Made by a program: the position numbers and the translations under genes
From: Prevotella sp. UBA1378
GTDB taxonomy: Bacteria; Bacteroidota; Bacteroidia; Bacteroidales; Bacteroidaceae
Assembly: GCA_002305505.1 (NCBI GenBank)
Contig: DBRC01000081.1
Span: 1-31,589 of the forward strand
Direction: 5' to 3'
Length of the DNA: 31,589 bases
Part shown: piece after piece, positions 22,509-31,403 of the stretch
How positions within the stretch are numbered: the stretch's first letter is position 1
Layout of the letters: every line of letters starts with the position of its first letter
The notes under the pieces: model-generated
Database searches by the model: none
Told to the model about the DNA's origin: nothing
What the model saw: the letters and a program-made list of their open reading frames with translations, nothing else

Positions 22509-23732
22509 ATGGACATTACCGAAAGATTTATCAATTACACCAAGTTTGATACCCAGTCGTCGGAAGAAAGCGACAGCGTGCCAAGCACCCCGAAACAACT
22601 GGTTTTTGCAGAATACCTTAAAAACGAACTTATCCGCGAAGGATTGGACGACGTGGAGCTCGACGAGAAAGGGTATATCTACGCTACGCTGAAAGGAAAC
22701 GTAAAAGGCAACATACCAACCATCGGCTTCATCTCCCATTATGATACCAGCCCCGACTGCAGCGGTGCCGGCGTAAATCCCAGCATTGTGCGCAACTACG
22801 ACGGCAGCGACATTCTGCTGAGCGAAGGCATCGTATCCAGCCCTAAGAAATTTCCGGAACTGCTCAACCATGTGGGCGAAGACCTCATCGTGACCGACGG
22901 CCACACACTGCTGGGAGCCGACGACAAGGCGGGCATCGCCGAAATCGTACAGGCAATGTGCTATCTGCGCGACCACAAGGAAATAAAGCATGGAAAGATC
23001 CGCGTGGCGTTCAACCCCGACGAGGAAATCGGAAAGGGAGCACACCACTTCGACGTGGAGAAGTTTGGTTGCGAATGGGCTTATACCATGGACGGAAGCG
23101 ACTTAGGCAACTTGGAGTTCGAGAATTTCAATGCGGCCAGTGCGAAGGTTTCCATCAAGGGCATCAGCGTGCATCCCGGCTATGCCAAGGGAAAAATGGT
23201 AAACGCCAACCGCTTGGCTGCCGAGTTTGCCGCTATGCTGCCTGGCGACGAAACACCCGAAACGACAGAGGGCTATCAAGGTTTCTACCACTTACTAAGC
23301 ATCAACAGCAATACAGAACAGGCAAAACTGTCGTATATCATACGCGACCACGACCGCAATAAGTTTGAAGAGCGAAAACGCTTCATGGCAGACTGCGCGA
23401 AACTTATGAACGAGAAATACGGCGAGGGGACAGCCGAAGCCGAGATAAAAGACCAGTATTACAACATGAAGGAGAAAATAGACCCCAACATGCATGTAAT
23501 CGACCTCGTTTTGAAAGCTATGCAAGAATGCGGCATTGCCCCGCGCGTGGAGCCAATCCGCGGCGGAACCGACGGGGCACAATTGTCGTTCCGCGGGCTG
23601 CCCTGCCCCAATATCTTTGCAGGGGGCGTGAACTTCCACGGGCCTTACGAGTTTGTAAGTATCCAATCAATGGAAAAGGCCATGCAGGTAATCGTTAAGA
23701 TCTGCGAACTGACAGCCGGATACAACGACTGA
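22509..23732 (+). CDS. pepT: Peptidase T (tripeptide aminopeptidase)
   Basis: A 407-residue cytoplasmic zinc peptidase of family M20 that removes the N-terminal residue from tripeptides. The metal and catalytic residues fall at almost the same numbers as in the E. coli enzyme: His77 and Asp79 in SHYDTSPD, Asp139 in LLGADDKAG, Glu172-Glu173 in FNPDEEIG, Asp195 in TMDGSDLGNLE, and a His near residue 382 in VNFHGPYEF. The dimerisation (lid) domain lies between about 210 and 320. It stands alone on the plus strand behind a leader of about 100 bases with a GC hairpin. It is convergent with the antiporter gene, 47 bases apart, with no clear terminator between. Confidence 0.96.
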   Translation: MDITERFINYTKFDTQSSEESDSVPSTPKQLVFAEYLKNELIREGLDDVELDEKGYIYATLKGNVKGNIPTIGFISHYDTSPDCSGAGVNPSIVRNYDGSDILLSEGIVSSPKKFPELLNHVGEDLIVTDGHTLLGADDKAGIAEIVQAMCYLRDHKEIKHGKIRVAFNPDEEIGKGAHHFDVEKFGCEWAYTMDGSDLGNLEFENFNAASAKVSIKGISVHPGYAKGKMVNANRLAAEFAAMLPGDETPETTEGYQGFYHLLSINSNTEQAKLSYIIRDHDRNKFEERKRFMADCAKLMNEKYGEGTAEAEIKDQYYNMKEKIDPNMHVIDLVLKAMQECGIAPRVEPIRGGTDGAQLSFRGLPCPNIFAGGVNFHGPYEFVSIQSMEKAMQVIVKICELTAGYND

Positions 23733-23779
23733 GCATAGGAACAACAAGACCGGTGGAAGGCAGGCAGGGGGGCCATGTA

Positions 23780-26044
23780 TTATCTGGCATTGGCTAAGGC
23801 TTCCAGCGAATCTTCTTCGCCTACCACCCAAATGATGTCCCCTTTACCGAACTCATGATGAGGAGCGGGTTGCGAGAGATTCTCCTTCCCCTCCTCTATC
23901 CCTACCACCATACAGTTGTAACGGTTGCGGATACCGCTCTCCTGCAATGTTTTCCCTACAAACGGGCTATTGCCCGTCAGCACGATTTGGCGAAGTTTCA
24001 TTTCGCGCTTCTCCAAATCCGGGTCGTCCCCGTAGACTTCCTCTTTCAATGCAATGCCGAATTTGGACAGTTGCTCGTCGCTGCCTATCACCTGAATCCT
24101 GTCGCCAGGAAATATCATATAATCCCCGTCGGGAATATTCAAACGGCGGTTAGCGCGCAGGATACTACTGACATGCACCCCGTACTTCCTCCCTAACGAC
24201 AGATGACGCAACGTACACCCCGACCACTGTGAACCAAGCGGGACATCGAAATCGGCCATGTGCACGTCGCGGTCGAGCAGATGGCCTTCGTAAAGAGGAC
24301 GCCGCTTTCCGTGCACCTGCGCCTCGATGTCGCGCGAGCGCAGGTTCTGCACGAACAACCGCTCCATCCTTATCGAACTATGCTTGAGCGACCGCGACAA
24401 TATCATTGCAAGAATAAGCGCCAAGGCTATGCTGACCATCAGCGCATTGGTAAAACGGCTGAGGTAATTGACGATATAAAAAATGAATGCACAGGCAATC
24501 ACCACACGCACAATCACCGTGAAAATGAGCGGGAGATGGTTCATACGGCTTTCAGCCCACAGTGCCTTGAACTCGTCGCTGCGGTTTTTCTTCATTACAA
24601 TTGCCCGCAAGAACGGGGATATGGCCAACACCGTAAGGGTGCCGGTGATGCCATTAGCCACCCAATGCATTTCCCATCCGGGAAGCAAGCGGCGGAAGAA
24701 CGGCAACACGAAAGTGAACATCACCATGATGGCCGCAGAGGAAAGTATCGAATAAACCAACGTGTTGCGCAACATCTGCCACAACAGCCTCTTCCACTTA
24801 CTCTGGGAATTGCCGTCGGAAGGGTGGCTCAATGTAATGTTGTTCAACATGGCAATAACACGCTGAGGCAACCGGCGCTCCATGGCTCCATAACACGGCA
24901 TGGCCAAGCGTATCATATAAGGCGTGAGGAAAGCCGTTATCACGCTGACTGCTACAACCACCGGATAAAGAAAACCGCTGATAACGCCAAGCGACAAGCC
25001 CAACGAGGCAATAATAAAAGCAAATTCGCCGATTTGCGCCATGGAGAAGCCACACCTCATCGCCGTTTTCAGCGGCTGTCCGCTAAGCAAATAACCGAAC
25101 GAGCCCAACACGGCCTGTCCGGCCAGTATCGTCAATACAAGCACGGCTATCGGGAAGGCATAACTTACGAGCACCTGCGGGTCGACCAGCATTCCCACGG
25201 AAACAAAAAAGATGGCCCCGAACAAGTTCTTCACCGGCTCTACCAAGTGGATTATCTTATCGGCTTCGACCGTCTCTGCCAGTATACTGCCCATGACGAA
25301 AGCGCCGAAAGCACTGCTGAAACCCACACGCGTAGACACAACCGCCATCAGGCAACAAAGCCCCAATGAAACGATAAGCATCACCTCGTCGTTTATCAAC
25401 TTGCGGACCGAGCGGAAAAAAGCCGGGATAACAAAGATGCCAACCAAGAACCACAACACCAGAAAGAAACCGATGCGCAGCACGCTCTCGATCACCTGCC
25501 CCCCGTCGGGGGCACCGCCGCCCGCTACAGCCGACAGCATCACCATCAGCACAATGGCCAATATGTCTTCGAGTATGAGCACGCTCATCACAAGCCCCGC
25601 AAAACGCTGTTGGCGCAACCCCATATCGTCGAAAGCCTTGTAGATAATCGTTGTGGAACTCATGGCCAGCATACCGCCCAGAAAAACACAGTCGATTTGT
25701 TTCCAGCCGAACAAGTGCCCCACGGTAACGCCCAGTGTCATCATGCAAAAGATGATAGTACAGGCCGCTATAACCGGCGCAGCACCCATTTTCAAAATCT
25801 TTTTAAACGAGAACTCGAGCCCGAGAGAGAACAACAAGAATATCACACCGATGTCGGCCCACATATTCACATCTATCTTGTCAACGACAGACATGGTGTA
25901 AGGCACTTGTGAACTGACCAAGAAACCGGCTACAATATAACCCAATACCAGCGGTTGCTTAAGTTTCTTGAATAATAAGGTAACTGTTCCGGCAACTACC
26001 AGTATCAGTGCAAGGTCTTTTACTAATGCAGGCAATTCAGACAT
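23780..26044 (-). CDS. CPA2 cation:proton antiporter with C-terminal RCK_C domains
   Basis: A 754-residue inner-membrane protein. The first 390 residues are a Na+/H+-exchanger-type (KefB/CPA2) domain: LKQPLVLGYIVAGFLVSS, IGVIFLLFSLGLEFS, then AMSSTTIIYKAFDDMGL and GLVMSVLILEDILAIVLM. A further membrane region with about four helices spans about 420-550, an unusual extension between transporter and regulatory parts. The C terminus has two TrkA-C/RCK_C-like modules, about 590-650 (GSQWSGCTLRHLSLGRKYG, then MIFPGDRIQVIGS) and about 670-750 (SPFVGKTLQESGIR, then GDIIWVVG). No nucleotide-binding TrkA_N domain (GxGxxG) is seen. It should exchange K+ or Na+ for H+. It begins 19 bases after the LptD-like gene's stop, so the two may be co-transcribed. 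Confidence 0.92.
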   Translation of the reverse strand: MSELPALVKDLALILVVAGTVTLLFKKLKQPLVLGYIVAGFLVSSQVPYTMSVVDKIDVNMWADIGVIFLLFSLGLEFSFKKILKMGAAPVIAACTIIFCMMTLGVTVGHLFGWKQIDCVFLGGMLAMSSTTIIYKAFDDMGLRQQRFAGLVMSVLILEDILAIVLMVMLSAVAGGGAPDGGQVIESVLRIGFFLVLWFLVGIFVIPAFFRSVRKLINDEVMLIVSLGLCCLMAVVSTRVGFSSAFGAFVMGSILAETVEADKIIHLVEPVKNLFGAIFFVSVGMLVDPQVLVSYAFPIAVLVLTILAGQAVLGSFGYLLSGQPLKTAMRCGFSMAQIGEFAFIIASLGLSLGVISGFLYPVVVAVSVITAFLTPYMIRLAMPCYGAMERRLPQRVIAMLNNITLSHPSDGNSQSKWKRLLWQMLRNTLVYSILSSAAIMVMFTFVLPFFRRLLPGWEMHWVANGITGTLTVLAISPFLRAIVMKKNRSDEFKALWAESRMNHLPLIFTVIVRVVIACAFIFYIVNYLSRFTNALMVSIALALILAMILSRSLKHSSIRMERLFVQNLRSRDIEAQVHGKRRPLYEGHLLDRDVHMADFDVPLGSQWSGCTLRHLSLGRKYGVHVSSILRANRRLNIPDGDYMIFPGDRIQVIGSDEQLSKFGIALKEEVYGDDPDLEKREMKLRQIVLTGNSPFVGKTLQESGIRNRYNCMVVGIEEGKENLSQPAPHHEFGKGDIIWVVGEEDSLEALANAR

Positions 26045-26063
26045 ACTCCGTTCGTTTAAATTA

Positions 26064-28946
26064 TTAGTACCACTGCACGGCGTTGCTGTAACTGCTCCGC
26101 TTGTCGTATTTCAAGGCATCGGTTAGTGTCGCTGCATTACAACGGAACGAGAAGTTGTAGCTGGTATAAGGCGACAATACCACCGAGCACGACATATTGA
26201 AGCAATGCAGATCACGCGCAAGAGAGGCCGTTGTCATGGATATCTTATGATTTTCGAAATCGTATCCCGAAGAGAAACTGATGTTCCACCCGTCGCTGAT
26301 GCGTATGTTCCCGCTGAAATTGAGCGTCTGCGTAAACTTATAAGGATAGCGCATGCGGTCGTAATCGAAACTGCCGCCGGTATTCTCGCGCATCGTTATA
26401 CCATAACCGAACGAAAGCGACCAAGGGATGCTGAACGCCATATAGCCGTCTTCGTCGGTCTCCGCCTTGCCGGCATTCTCCTTACGTGCCCCCCGCTGCC
26501 CGTCCTGCATAGACTTGTCCTCGTTGGTTTCGCGCTCGTATTCATCCTCGTCTTCATCCTGTTTATGCCTGTCGCGCCCCCGGTCATTCTTCTCCACCTT
26601 TTCTCCGCGCAGCCATTTGAAGAAGTTGGCCACTTTATTATTGTCGAGCGTATACGAAAGGTTCTGCGACATGCCTTGGAAACGTCCGAACTTGCCTTGG
26701 CTGTAGCGGGTAGTATGGTCGCTCACGCGGGGATTCCCGTTTTCGTCCAGCTCGTAGGCATACGTAGCAAATACGGCATTGAGGTTGAGTGTATAACTCT
26801 TTGAGAGCTTCAGCCGCAAACGCGTGCTGAGGTCGCTCCACGGGCGTATGTCGCTCGCCATGTTGTAAGACATACTGGCGCCGAGTTCGTCGATGATGCT
26901 TATCTTCTTCGAGCCGACAGAGTCGGCATCCGAACGCACTTTCATCTCGATATTGTTCGATACGTCCATCGATATGCTCCCCGTCTTTCCACGTCCCGGC
27001 ACGCCGAAAAGCCCCGTGGAATAAGGCGAATACTCTACCAGCGACACATTGCCCTCCGCATCGGTCTTCTGGTAAGTCTGATAATAACCGTAACGGCTTG
27101 CACTGAAGTCGGGCGCATAGTTGAAGCCCACTTGCGGTGTGAATACATGGCGGATGGCAATGATTTTATCGCCGAAGATTTTTCTGCTGGGAATATATGA
27201 ACCGTACAACTTGGTCGAAGCGCTCACGCTCATGCTCCAGTTATAGATATTGTAGAAGCCGTCGACGGTATCCGCCACTTCCTTTTGTACCGTCTCATCC
27301 CACGAACGCATCACCTTATTGGTATACATGCGGTCGGTGAAGTTGAACGAAGGATTGATGTTAAGATAGCCGAACAGGGTGAAATTGCCGCTGACGGGGA
27401 TATTGTGCTGCATGCCGTTGCGCCAGTCGCGGGTCAGGCGCGAGTGCATCAGCTTGTCTTCCTTGGTTGATATCGAGTTGCTCAGATGCCCGGTATAGCT
27501 CATTGAGATTTTCTCGTACCACCTCTCCTTACCAGCCATTTTCTTCCGCTTAAAGGGATAGAAGCGCGAGATAGATACATTCACGTCGGGCAAGGTAAGG
27601 GCAATGGTCGAGTCGCGCATGTTCTGGTTGAGGTTCATCGTTGTCGAGAGCGTCATGCCTATGCTCGAGAATGTGTTCGACATGCTGACCGACGAGGTAC
27701 GCGTACTCTGCGTATAGCTTTGTGGGTTATACATCGACGTTAGGTTATTGCGCTCATAGCTCGACGTTGCAAAGTTGACACTGGCCGATAGCGTCCGGAA
27801 AGGATTGGCTTTCGCGTCCTGCCGGTGGCTCCACTGTATTTTAAAACTCGTCTGCTTGGCATAGTCGGGCATATTCTTCTCCCCGTTGATGGTATTCTGA
27901 TAGCTGGCATAAAAGCTGCCGCTGTAACGGTAGCGCTTCCGGTAGTTCGAGGCGGCCGAAAGCCCCCACGACCCCTTGGTGTAGATTTCGCCCAGCAGTT
28001 TGAGATCCATCTTGTCGCTGAGGGCAAAGTAATAGCCGCCGTCACGCAAGTAAAAGCCGCGCTCTGTCTCATCGCCATAGGTAGGCATGATGAATCCGCT
28101 CGAATAACTTTTCGTAAAGGGGAAGAAACCGTAGGGAATGGCAAAAGGCAGCGGCACGTCGGCCACTACGAGATAGGCCGGGCCGAAAACGACGTCCTTC
28201 CCCGGGCGCACCTTGGCCCTTGACAAGGCGAGATAGAAGTCGGGGTGCGCTTCGTCGCAGGTGGTATACCGCCCATGCTGCAGGAATATTTCGCCCTGTG
28301 CATTCCGTTTAGACAGTTGGCTGGTCAGGAATCCGTCTTGCTGGGCCGTATATACATCGCTAATCAGGCCTTTCTTTGTCTTGAAGTTGAAGGCCATCGT
28401 ATCGCTCTCGTACGTATCGTTGCCCAGCTTGAATACCGGTGTGCCTTTCTTTCCTTTTGCATTTGCGCCGGCAGTATCGATAACGCCGGTGGCATGTACC
28501 AGACTGCTGTCCAGGTTCATGTATATCTTTTCGCTCTTTAAGTCCATGTCCTCATAGGTAACGTGCGAGTTGCCGTAGAGGTGCGCCTGCCCCGTAGCTC
28601 CCTCGTAAGTAAGCGAGTCGTCGGCAGAATAGTGCACGGGGGCGTTGATTCCGTTCTTTCGTTTGCGGTTCAGGCTGTCGTATGCGAGCGAGTCATCCAC
28701 AGCCTTGTTATGTTTATAAATCAAGAGCTGCAGCGAATCCATTCCCGTTGTATCCGGTTCGCTGCCTTTCACGGGTGCAACCGCCATTCCGGCAACACTG
28801 TCCGCACGAACGGAATCGGCATTCTTGGCGACAGTATCTGCCTTCACAGCCGCCTGCTTCCCGTTTCTGAAAGCGCCTGGAGGCACTGCTGCCATCATAA
28901 ACATGAAAGCGGAAAGCAACAGAAAAATGAATGTCTTCTTTCTCAC
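26064..28946 (-). CDS. LptD/OstA-like outer-membrane LPS assembly protein
   Basis: A protein of about 960 residues with a signal peptide (MRKKTFIFLLLSAFMFMMAA). It has an OstA-like periplasmic beta-jellyroll region in the first 250 residues (YEGATGQAHLYGNSHVTYED, NDTYESDTMAFNFKTKKGLI), then a long beta-barrel part rich in aromatic alternation, ending in SNAVQWY. This architecture matches the Bacteroidales putative LptD, which inserts lipopolysaccharide into the outer membrane. A charged low-complexity insert (about 780-840, KQDEDEDEYERE) interrupts the barrel. I choose GTG at 28946: the open frame extends to a TTG at 28964, but a TAATTTTG box at 28952-28959 lies inside that extension. The start is therefore uncertain by a few codons. 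The antiporter gene follows after 19 bases. Confidence 0.85.
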   Translation of the reverse strand: MRKKTFIFLLLSAFMFMMAAVPPGAFRNGKQAAVKADTVAKNADSVRADSVAGMAVAPVKGSEPDTTGMDSLQLLIYKHNKAVDDSLAYDSLNRKRKNGINAPVHYSADDSLTYEGATGQAHLYGNSHVTYEDMDLKSEKIYMNLDSSLVHATGVIDTAGANAKGKKGTPVFKLGNDTYESDTMAFNFKTKKGLISDVYTAQQDGFLTSQLSKRNAQGEIFLQHGRYTTCDEAHPDFYLALSRAKVRPGKDVVFGPAYLVVADVPLPFAIPYGFFPFTKSYSSGFIMPTYGDETERGFYLRDGGYYFALSDKMDLKLLGEIYTKGSWGLSAASNYRKRYRYSGSFYASYQNTINGEKNMPDYAKQTSFKIQWSHRQDAKANPFRTLSASVNFATSSYERNNLTSMYNPQSYTQSTRTSSVSMSNTFSSIGMTLSTTMNLNQNMRDSTIALTLPDVNVSISRFYPFKRKKMAGKERWYEKISMSYTGHLSNSISTKEDKLMHSRLTRDWRNGMQHNIPVSGNFTLFGYLNINPSFNFTDRMYTNKVMRSWDETVQKEVADTVDGFYNIYNWSMSVSASTKLYGSYIPSRKIFGDKIIAIRHVFTPQVGFNYAPDFSASRYGYYQTYQKTDAEGNVSLVEYSPYSTGLFGVPGRGKTGSISMDVSNNIEMKVRSDADSVGSKKISIIDELGASMSYNMASDIRPWSDLSTRLRLKLSKSYTLNLNAVFATYAYELDENGNPRVSDHTTRYSQGKFGRFQGMSQNLSYTLDNNKVANFFKWLRGEKVEKNDRGRDRHKQDEDEDEYERETNEDKSMQDGQRGARKENAGKAETDEDGYMAFSIPWSLSFGYGITMRENTGGSFDYDRMRYPYKFTQTLNFSGNIRISDGWNISFSSGYDFENHKISMTTASLARDLHCFNMSCSVVLSPYTSYNFSFRCNAATLTDALKYDKRSSYSNAVQWY

Positions 28947-29020
28947 GGCTGCAAAATTACGCAATAAAAGCCGAAAATCATTCAGATTGCACGAATTTAA
29001 CGTAAATTATTTCGCCCTGT

Positions 29021-29563
29021 TCATTCGAATATACCGGCCCATGCAAGGAAACGTTTCACGCCGTCGCCGCCAAACTTCCCGAGGCTCCTGGCTGCCTGTT
29101 CCACTGTCTTTTCACGGTTGAGTTCCGATTTGCTGTAAAACTTGTCTGCATAGCAGATTACCTGTTCTTCGAGCGTCTCCGGCAGGAAGTCGCAATGCGG
29201 CAAAGGCAACTGCTGCCGCTCGATGTCGGCAAGCGATATGCCGGCACCCGTATGCCGTTCGCAAACACGGGCATGCCGCGGGAAGCCTTCGGCCCGCAAC
29301 AGTTCAGCCCCTAACACGCCGTGCCGGATATAAGCTTCCGTACCGAAGCACTGTATGCCGGGAGCATCCGTACGGAAGATGCCGAGGTCGTGGAGCATGG
29401 CGGCCTCTTCTATAAACTGTCTGTCGAGCGAAAGCTCCGGATGCCGGGCGGCAATCAGCAGTGCCCTCGACGCAACGGCCTTGCTGTGCACCAATAAAAT
29501 CCGCCGGAGTTCGTTCTCCGACGGATAATATTTGTCTATTATTTTCTGATAATCCACCAGCAT
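29021..29563 (-). CDS. HD-domain phosphohydrolase-like protein
   Basis: A 180-residue cytoplasmic protein with an intact HD metal site: His26 (LLVHSKAV), His58-Asp59 (AAMLHDLGIF), His81, His104 (CERHTGAG) and Asp140 (CYADKFYS). The spacing and second pair of histidines suggest a dinuclear metal centre like that of HDIG-type hydrolases. Substrate is unknown; nucleotides are typical for small HD proteins. Its ATG overlaps the stop of the carboxyltransferase gene (TGATG, 29561-29565), so the two should be translationally coupled, with this gene second. I see no terminator before the LptD-like gene 74 bases on. Confidence 0.88.
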   Translation of the reverse strand: MLVDYQKIIDKYYPSENELRRILLVHSKAVASRALLIAARHPELSLDRQFIEEAAMLHDLGIFRTDAPGIQCFGTEAYIRHGVLGAELLRAEGFPRHARVCERHTGAGISLADIERQQLPLPHCDFLPETLEEQVICYADKFYSKSELNREKTVEQAARSLGKFGGDGVKRFLAWAGIFE

Positions 29564-31344
29564 CAGTGCGCCCTTTCTATCCAGCCCAGGTTATCGCCAC
29601 GGCGGACCTTAGCACCCTGCTTGGCCGACACCTCTACCAATTTGCCGCCGAGACAAGCCGGGACAGGCACGATTTCGCCCCACGGGGCCTGAATATAGCA
29701 GAAGATGTCGCCTTCCTTGTATTGCTGCCCGATGAACGGGTCTAAACACGGTGCGCCCTCGCCTTCGCCCGAGAACTCGTAGTACACCTGCCCTGCTACG
29801 GCAGCCGTTATAGGGTCGGCCTTGGCATGCTTGAAAGCAGCCAGTTCCTCCACGCTCAACTTTGTGCCGAGCTTCTCGTCTTTCGCCTTCTGCAAGTCGG
29901 AAAGGAAATTCTTTTTAGCCTGCCCGCTCTTATAGTTACGGTATTGTTCGGGGTGCATGGCCAGTTCGAAGAGTTCCTCGTCGTCAGGCCCGTACTCCCA
30001 TCCGTTGTCATCCATTTCCTTGCGGAAGCCGTCGAGCGCATTGGGAATCAGCGTATGCGGGTCGTCGTCTGTAAACTTGAAGCCCTGCTTCTCTGCCAGT
30101 GCCACGAGAGCGGGGTCGATTGTGCCGGGAATCTTCCCGCTCTTGCCGAGTATCATGCCCCACATCGAGTCGTCCATCATCACGAAGCGGCCCTTTCCTT
30201 GCTCTATCGTGAGCAGGTTCATCAGGGCGATGTTCTTCACATACTGCGAGAACGGCGTAACGAGTGGCGGGTACCCCACACGCGGCCATACATATTCCAC
30301 CTCTTGGAACAGCTTCACCAGCAGGTCGTCAACCTGCAACTCCTGCTCCCCTTTCTGCACGCGCAGCTTATTGATGATGCTGTGGATGCCGCCGAGGTCG
30401 GCCATCAGCGACCCCATCATGCCTCCGGGCAATCCGCAACCGAGCAACAGGCTCGACATGTGCTTGTTGGCAGGGTTGATGAAGTAGCCCAGCCATTCGT
30501 CGATAAACTCCTGCGTAAGCGAGCGCGCCTGCATATAGGCATTCATATTGATGTCGGCCACCTCGAACCCCTCGTTCCTCAGCATGCTCTGCACCGAGAT
30601 AATATCGGGATGCACCTTGCCCCAGGAGAGCGGTTCGATGGCTGTATCGATAATATCGGCCCCGTTGTTGCACACTTCGAGGATAGAAGCCATCGAAAGC
30701 CCCGGGCCGCTGTGGCCGTGGTACTGGATGATGATGTCGGGATATTTTGTCTTGATGGCCTTGGTAAGCGCGCCCAGCAGCGCCGGCTGGCCGATACCGG
30801 CCATGTCCTTCAGGCAGATTTCCTTGGCACCGGCAGCAATCACCTGGTCGGCGATTTCACAATAATAATCGACCGTATGCACTGGCGAGGTGGTGATGCA
30901 GAGCGTTGCCTGCGGCGTCATTCCGGCCTCGGCTGCCCACCGGATGCTCGGGATGATGTTACGCACGTCGTTCAACCCGCAGAAGATACGCGGGATGTCT
31001 ACACCCTGTGCATGCTTTACCTTATACATCAACTGGCGTACATCGTCGGGCACGGGATACATGCGCAGGGCATTCAGGCCACGGTCGAGCATGTGTGTTT
31101 TCATGCCTGCCTCATTAAACGGCTTGCAGAAGGCACGTACGGCACCGTTAGGATTCTCGCCGGCCAACAGGTTCACCTGTTCGAAAGCGCCTCCATTGGT
31201 CTCTACACGGGCGAAACACCCCATATCGATAATCACCGGGGCAATGCGCTCCAACTGATCTTTACGCGGCTGAAACTTACCCGAAGACTGCCACATGTCG
31301 CGATAGACGAGACTGAACTGAATTCTTTTTTTCATATATTTCAT
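29563..31344 (-). CDS. Oxaloacetate decarboxylase alpha-like carboxyltransferase lacking the biotinyl lysine
   Basis: A 593-residue cytoplasmic protein. Residues about 5-290 are the TIM-barrel carboxyltransferase domain of oxaloacetate decarboxylase alpha and pyruvate carboxylase subunit B. Asp16 (YRDMWQSSG), Lys179 (CLKDMAG, the carbamylated lysine of the family) and His209-x-His211 (YHGHSG) fit the metal site. The PYC_OADA region follows (about 300-480, VGYPPLVTPFSQYVKNIALMN). The last 70 residues look like a biotinyl (BCCP) domain, but the EAMKM turn that carries biotin reads IQAPWG (about 551-556), so the acceptor lysine is missing. It may use a separate biotin carrier or act without biotin. 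No beta or gamma decarboxylase subunit is in the window. ATG at 31344, 28 bases after a full promoter. Confidence 0.85.
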   Translation of the reverse strand: MKYMKKRIQFSLVYRDMWQSSGKFQPRKDQLERIAPVIIDMGCFARVETNGGAFEQVNLLAGENPNGAVRAFCKPFNEAGMKTHMLDRGLNALRMYPVPDDVRQLMYKVKHAQGVDIPRIFCGLNDVRNIIPSIRWAAEAGMTPQATLCITTSPVHTVDYYCEIADQVIAAGAKEICLKDMAGIGQPALLGALTKAIKTKYPDIIIQYHGHSGPGLSMASILEVCNNGADIIDTAIEPLSWGKVHPDIISVQSMLRNEGFEVADINMNAYMQARSLTQEFIDEWLGYFINPANKHMSSLLLGCGLPGGMMGSLMADLGGIHSIINKLRVQKGEQELQVDDLLVKLFQEVEYVWPRVGYPPLVTPFSQYVKNIALMNLLTIEQGKGRFVMMDDSMWGMILGKSGKIPGTIDPALVALAEKQGFKFTDDDPHTLIPNALDGFRKEMDDNGWEYGPDDEELFELAMHPEQYRNYKSGQAKKNFLSDLQKAKDEKLGTKLSVEELAAFKHAKADPITAAVAGQVYYEFSGEGEGAPCLDPFIGQQYKEGDIFCYIQAPWGEIVPVPACLGGKLVEVSAKQGAKVRRGDNLGWIERAH

Positions 31345-31371
31345 TAAGTGGTTATAGTTGTATATTTACTG

Positions 31372-31403
31372 CAAAGGTAATCATTTTTTATACGGTTTGC
31401 AAA
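31372..31403 (-). promoter_or_regulatory. Full Bacteroidales promoter for carboxyltransferase/HD operon
   Basis: On the minus strand TTTG (plus CAAA, 31400-31403), a 20-base spacer and TACCTTTG (plus CAAAGGTA, 31372-31379) form a complete consensus promoter. The leader to the ATG at 31344 is about 20 bases. Confidence 0.87.

Noticed and set aside
24260..25369. 369-codon plus-strand open frame
   Set aside because: It mirrors the antiporter gene. Its composition (His, Arg, Gln) is typical of an antisense shadow and no motif is seen.
29827..31347. 506-codon plus-strand open frame
   Set aside because: It is fully antisense to the carboxyltransferase gene, whose protein has clear family motifs. 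The antisense translation is His/Arg/Val-rich with no recognisable domain.
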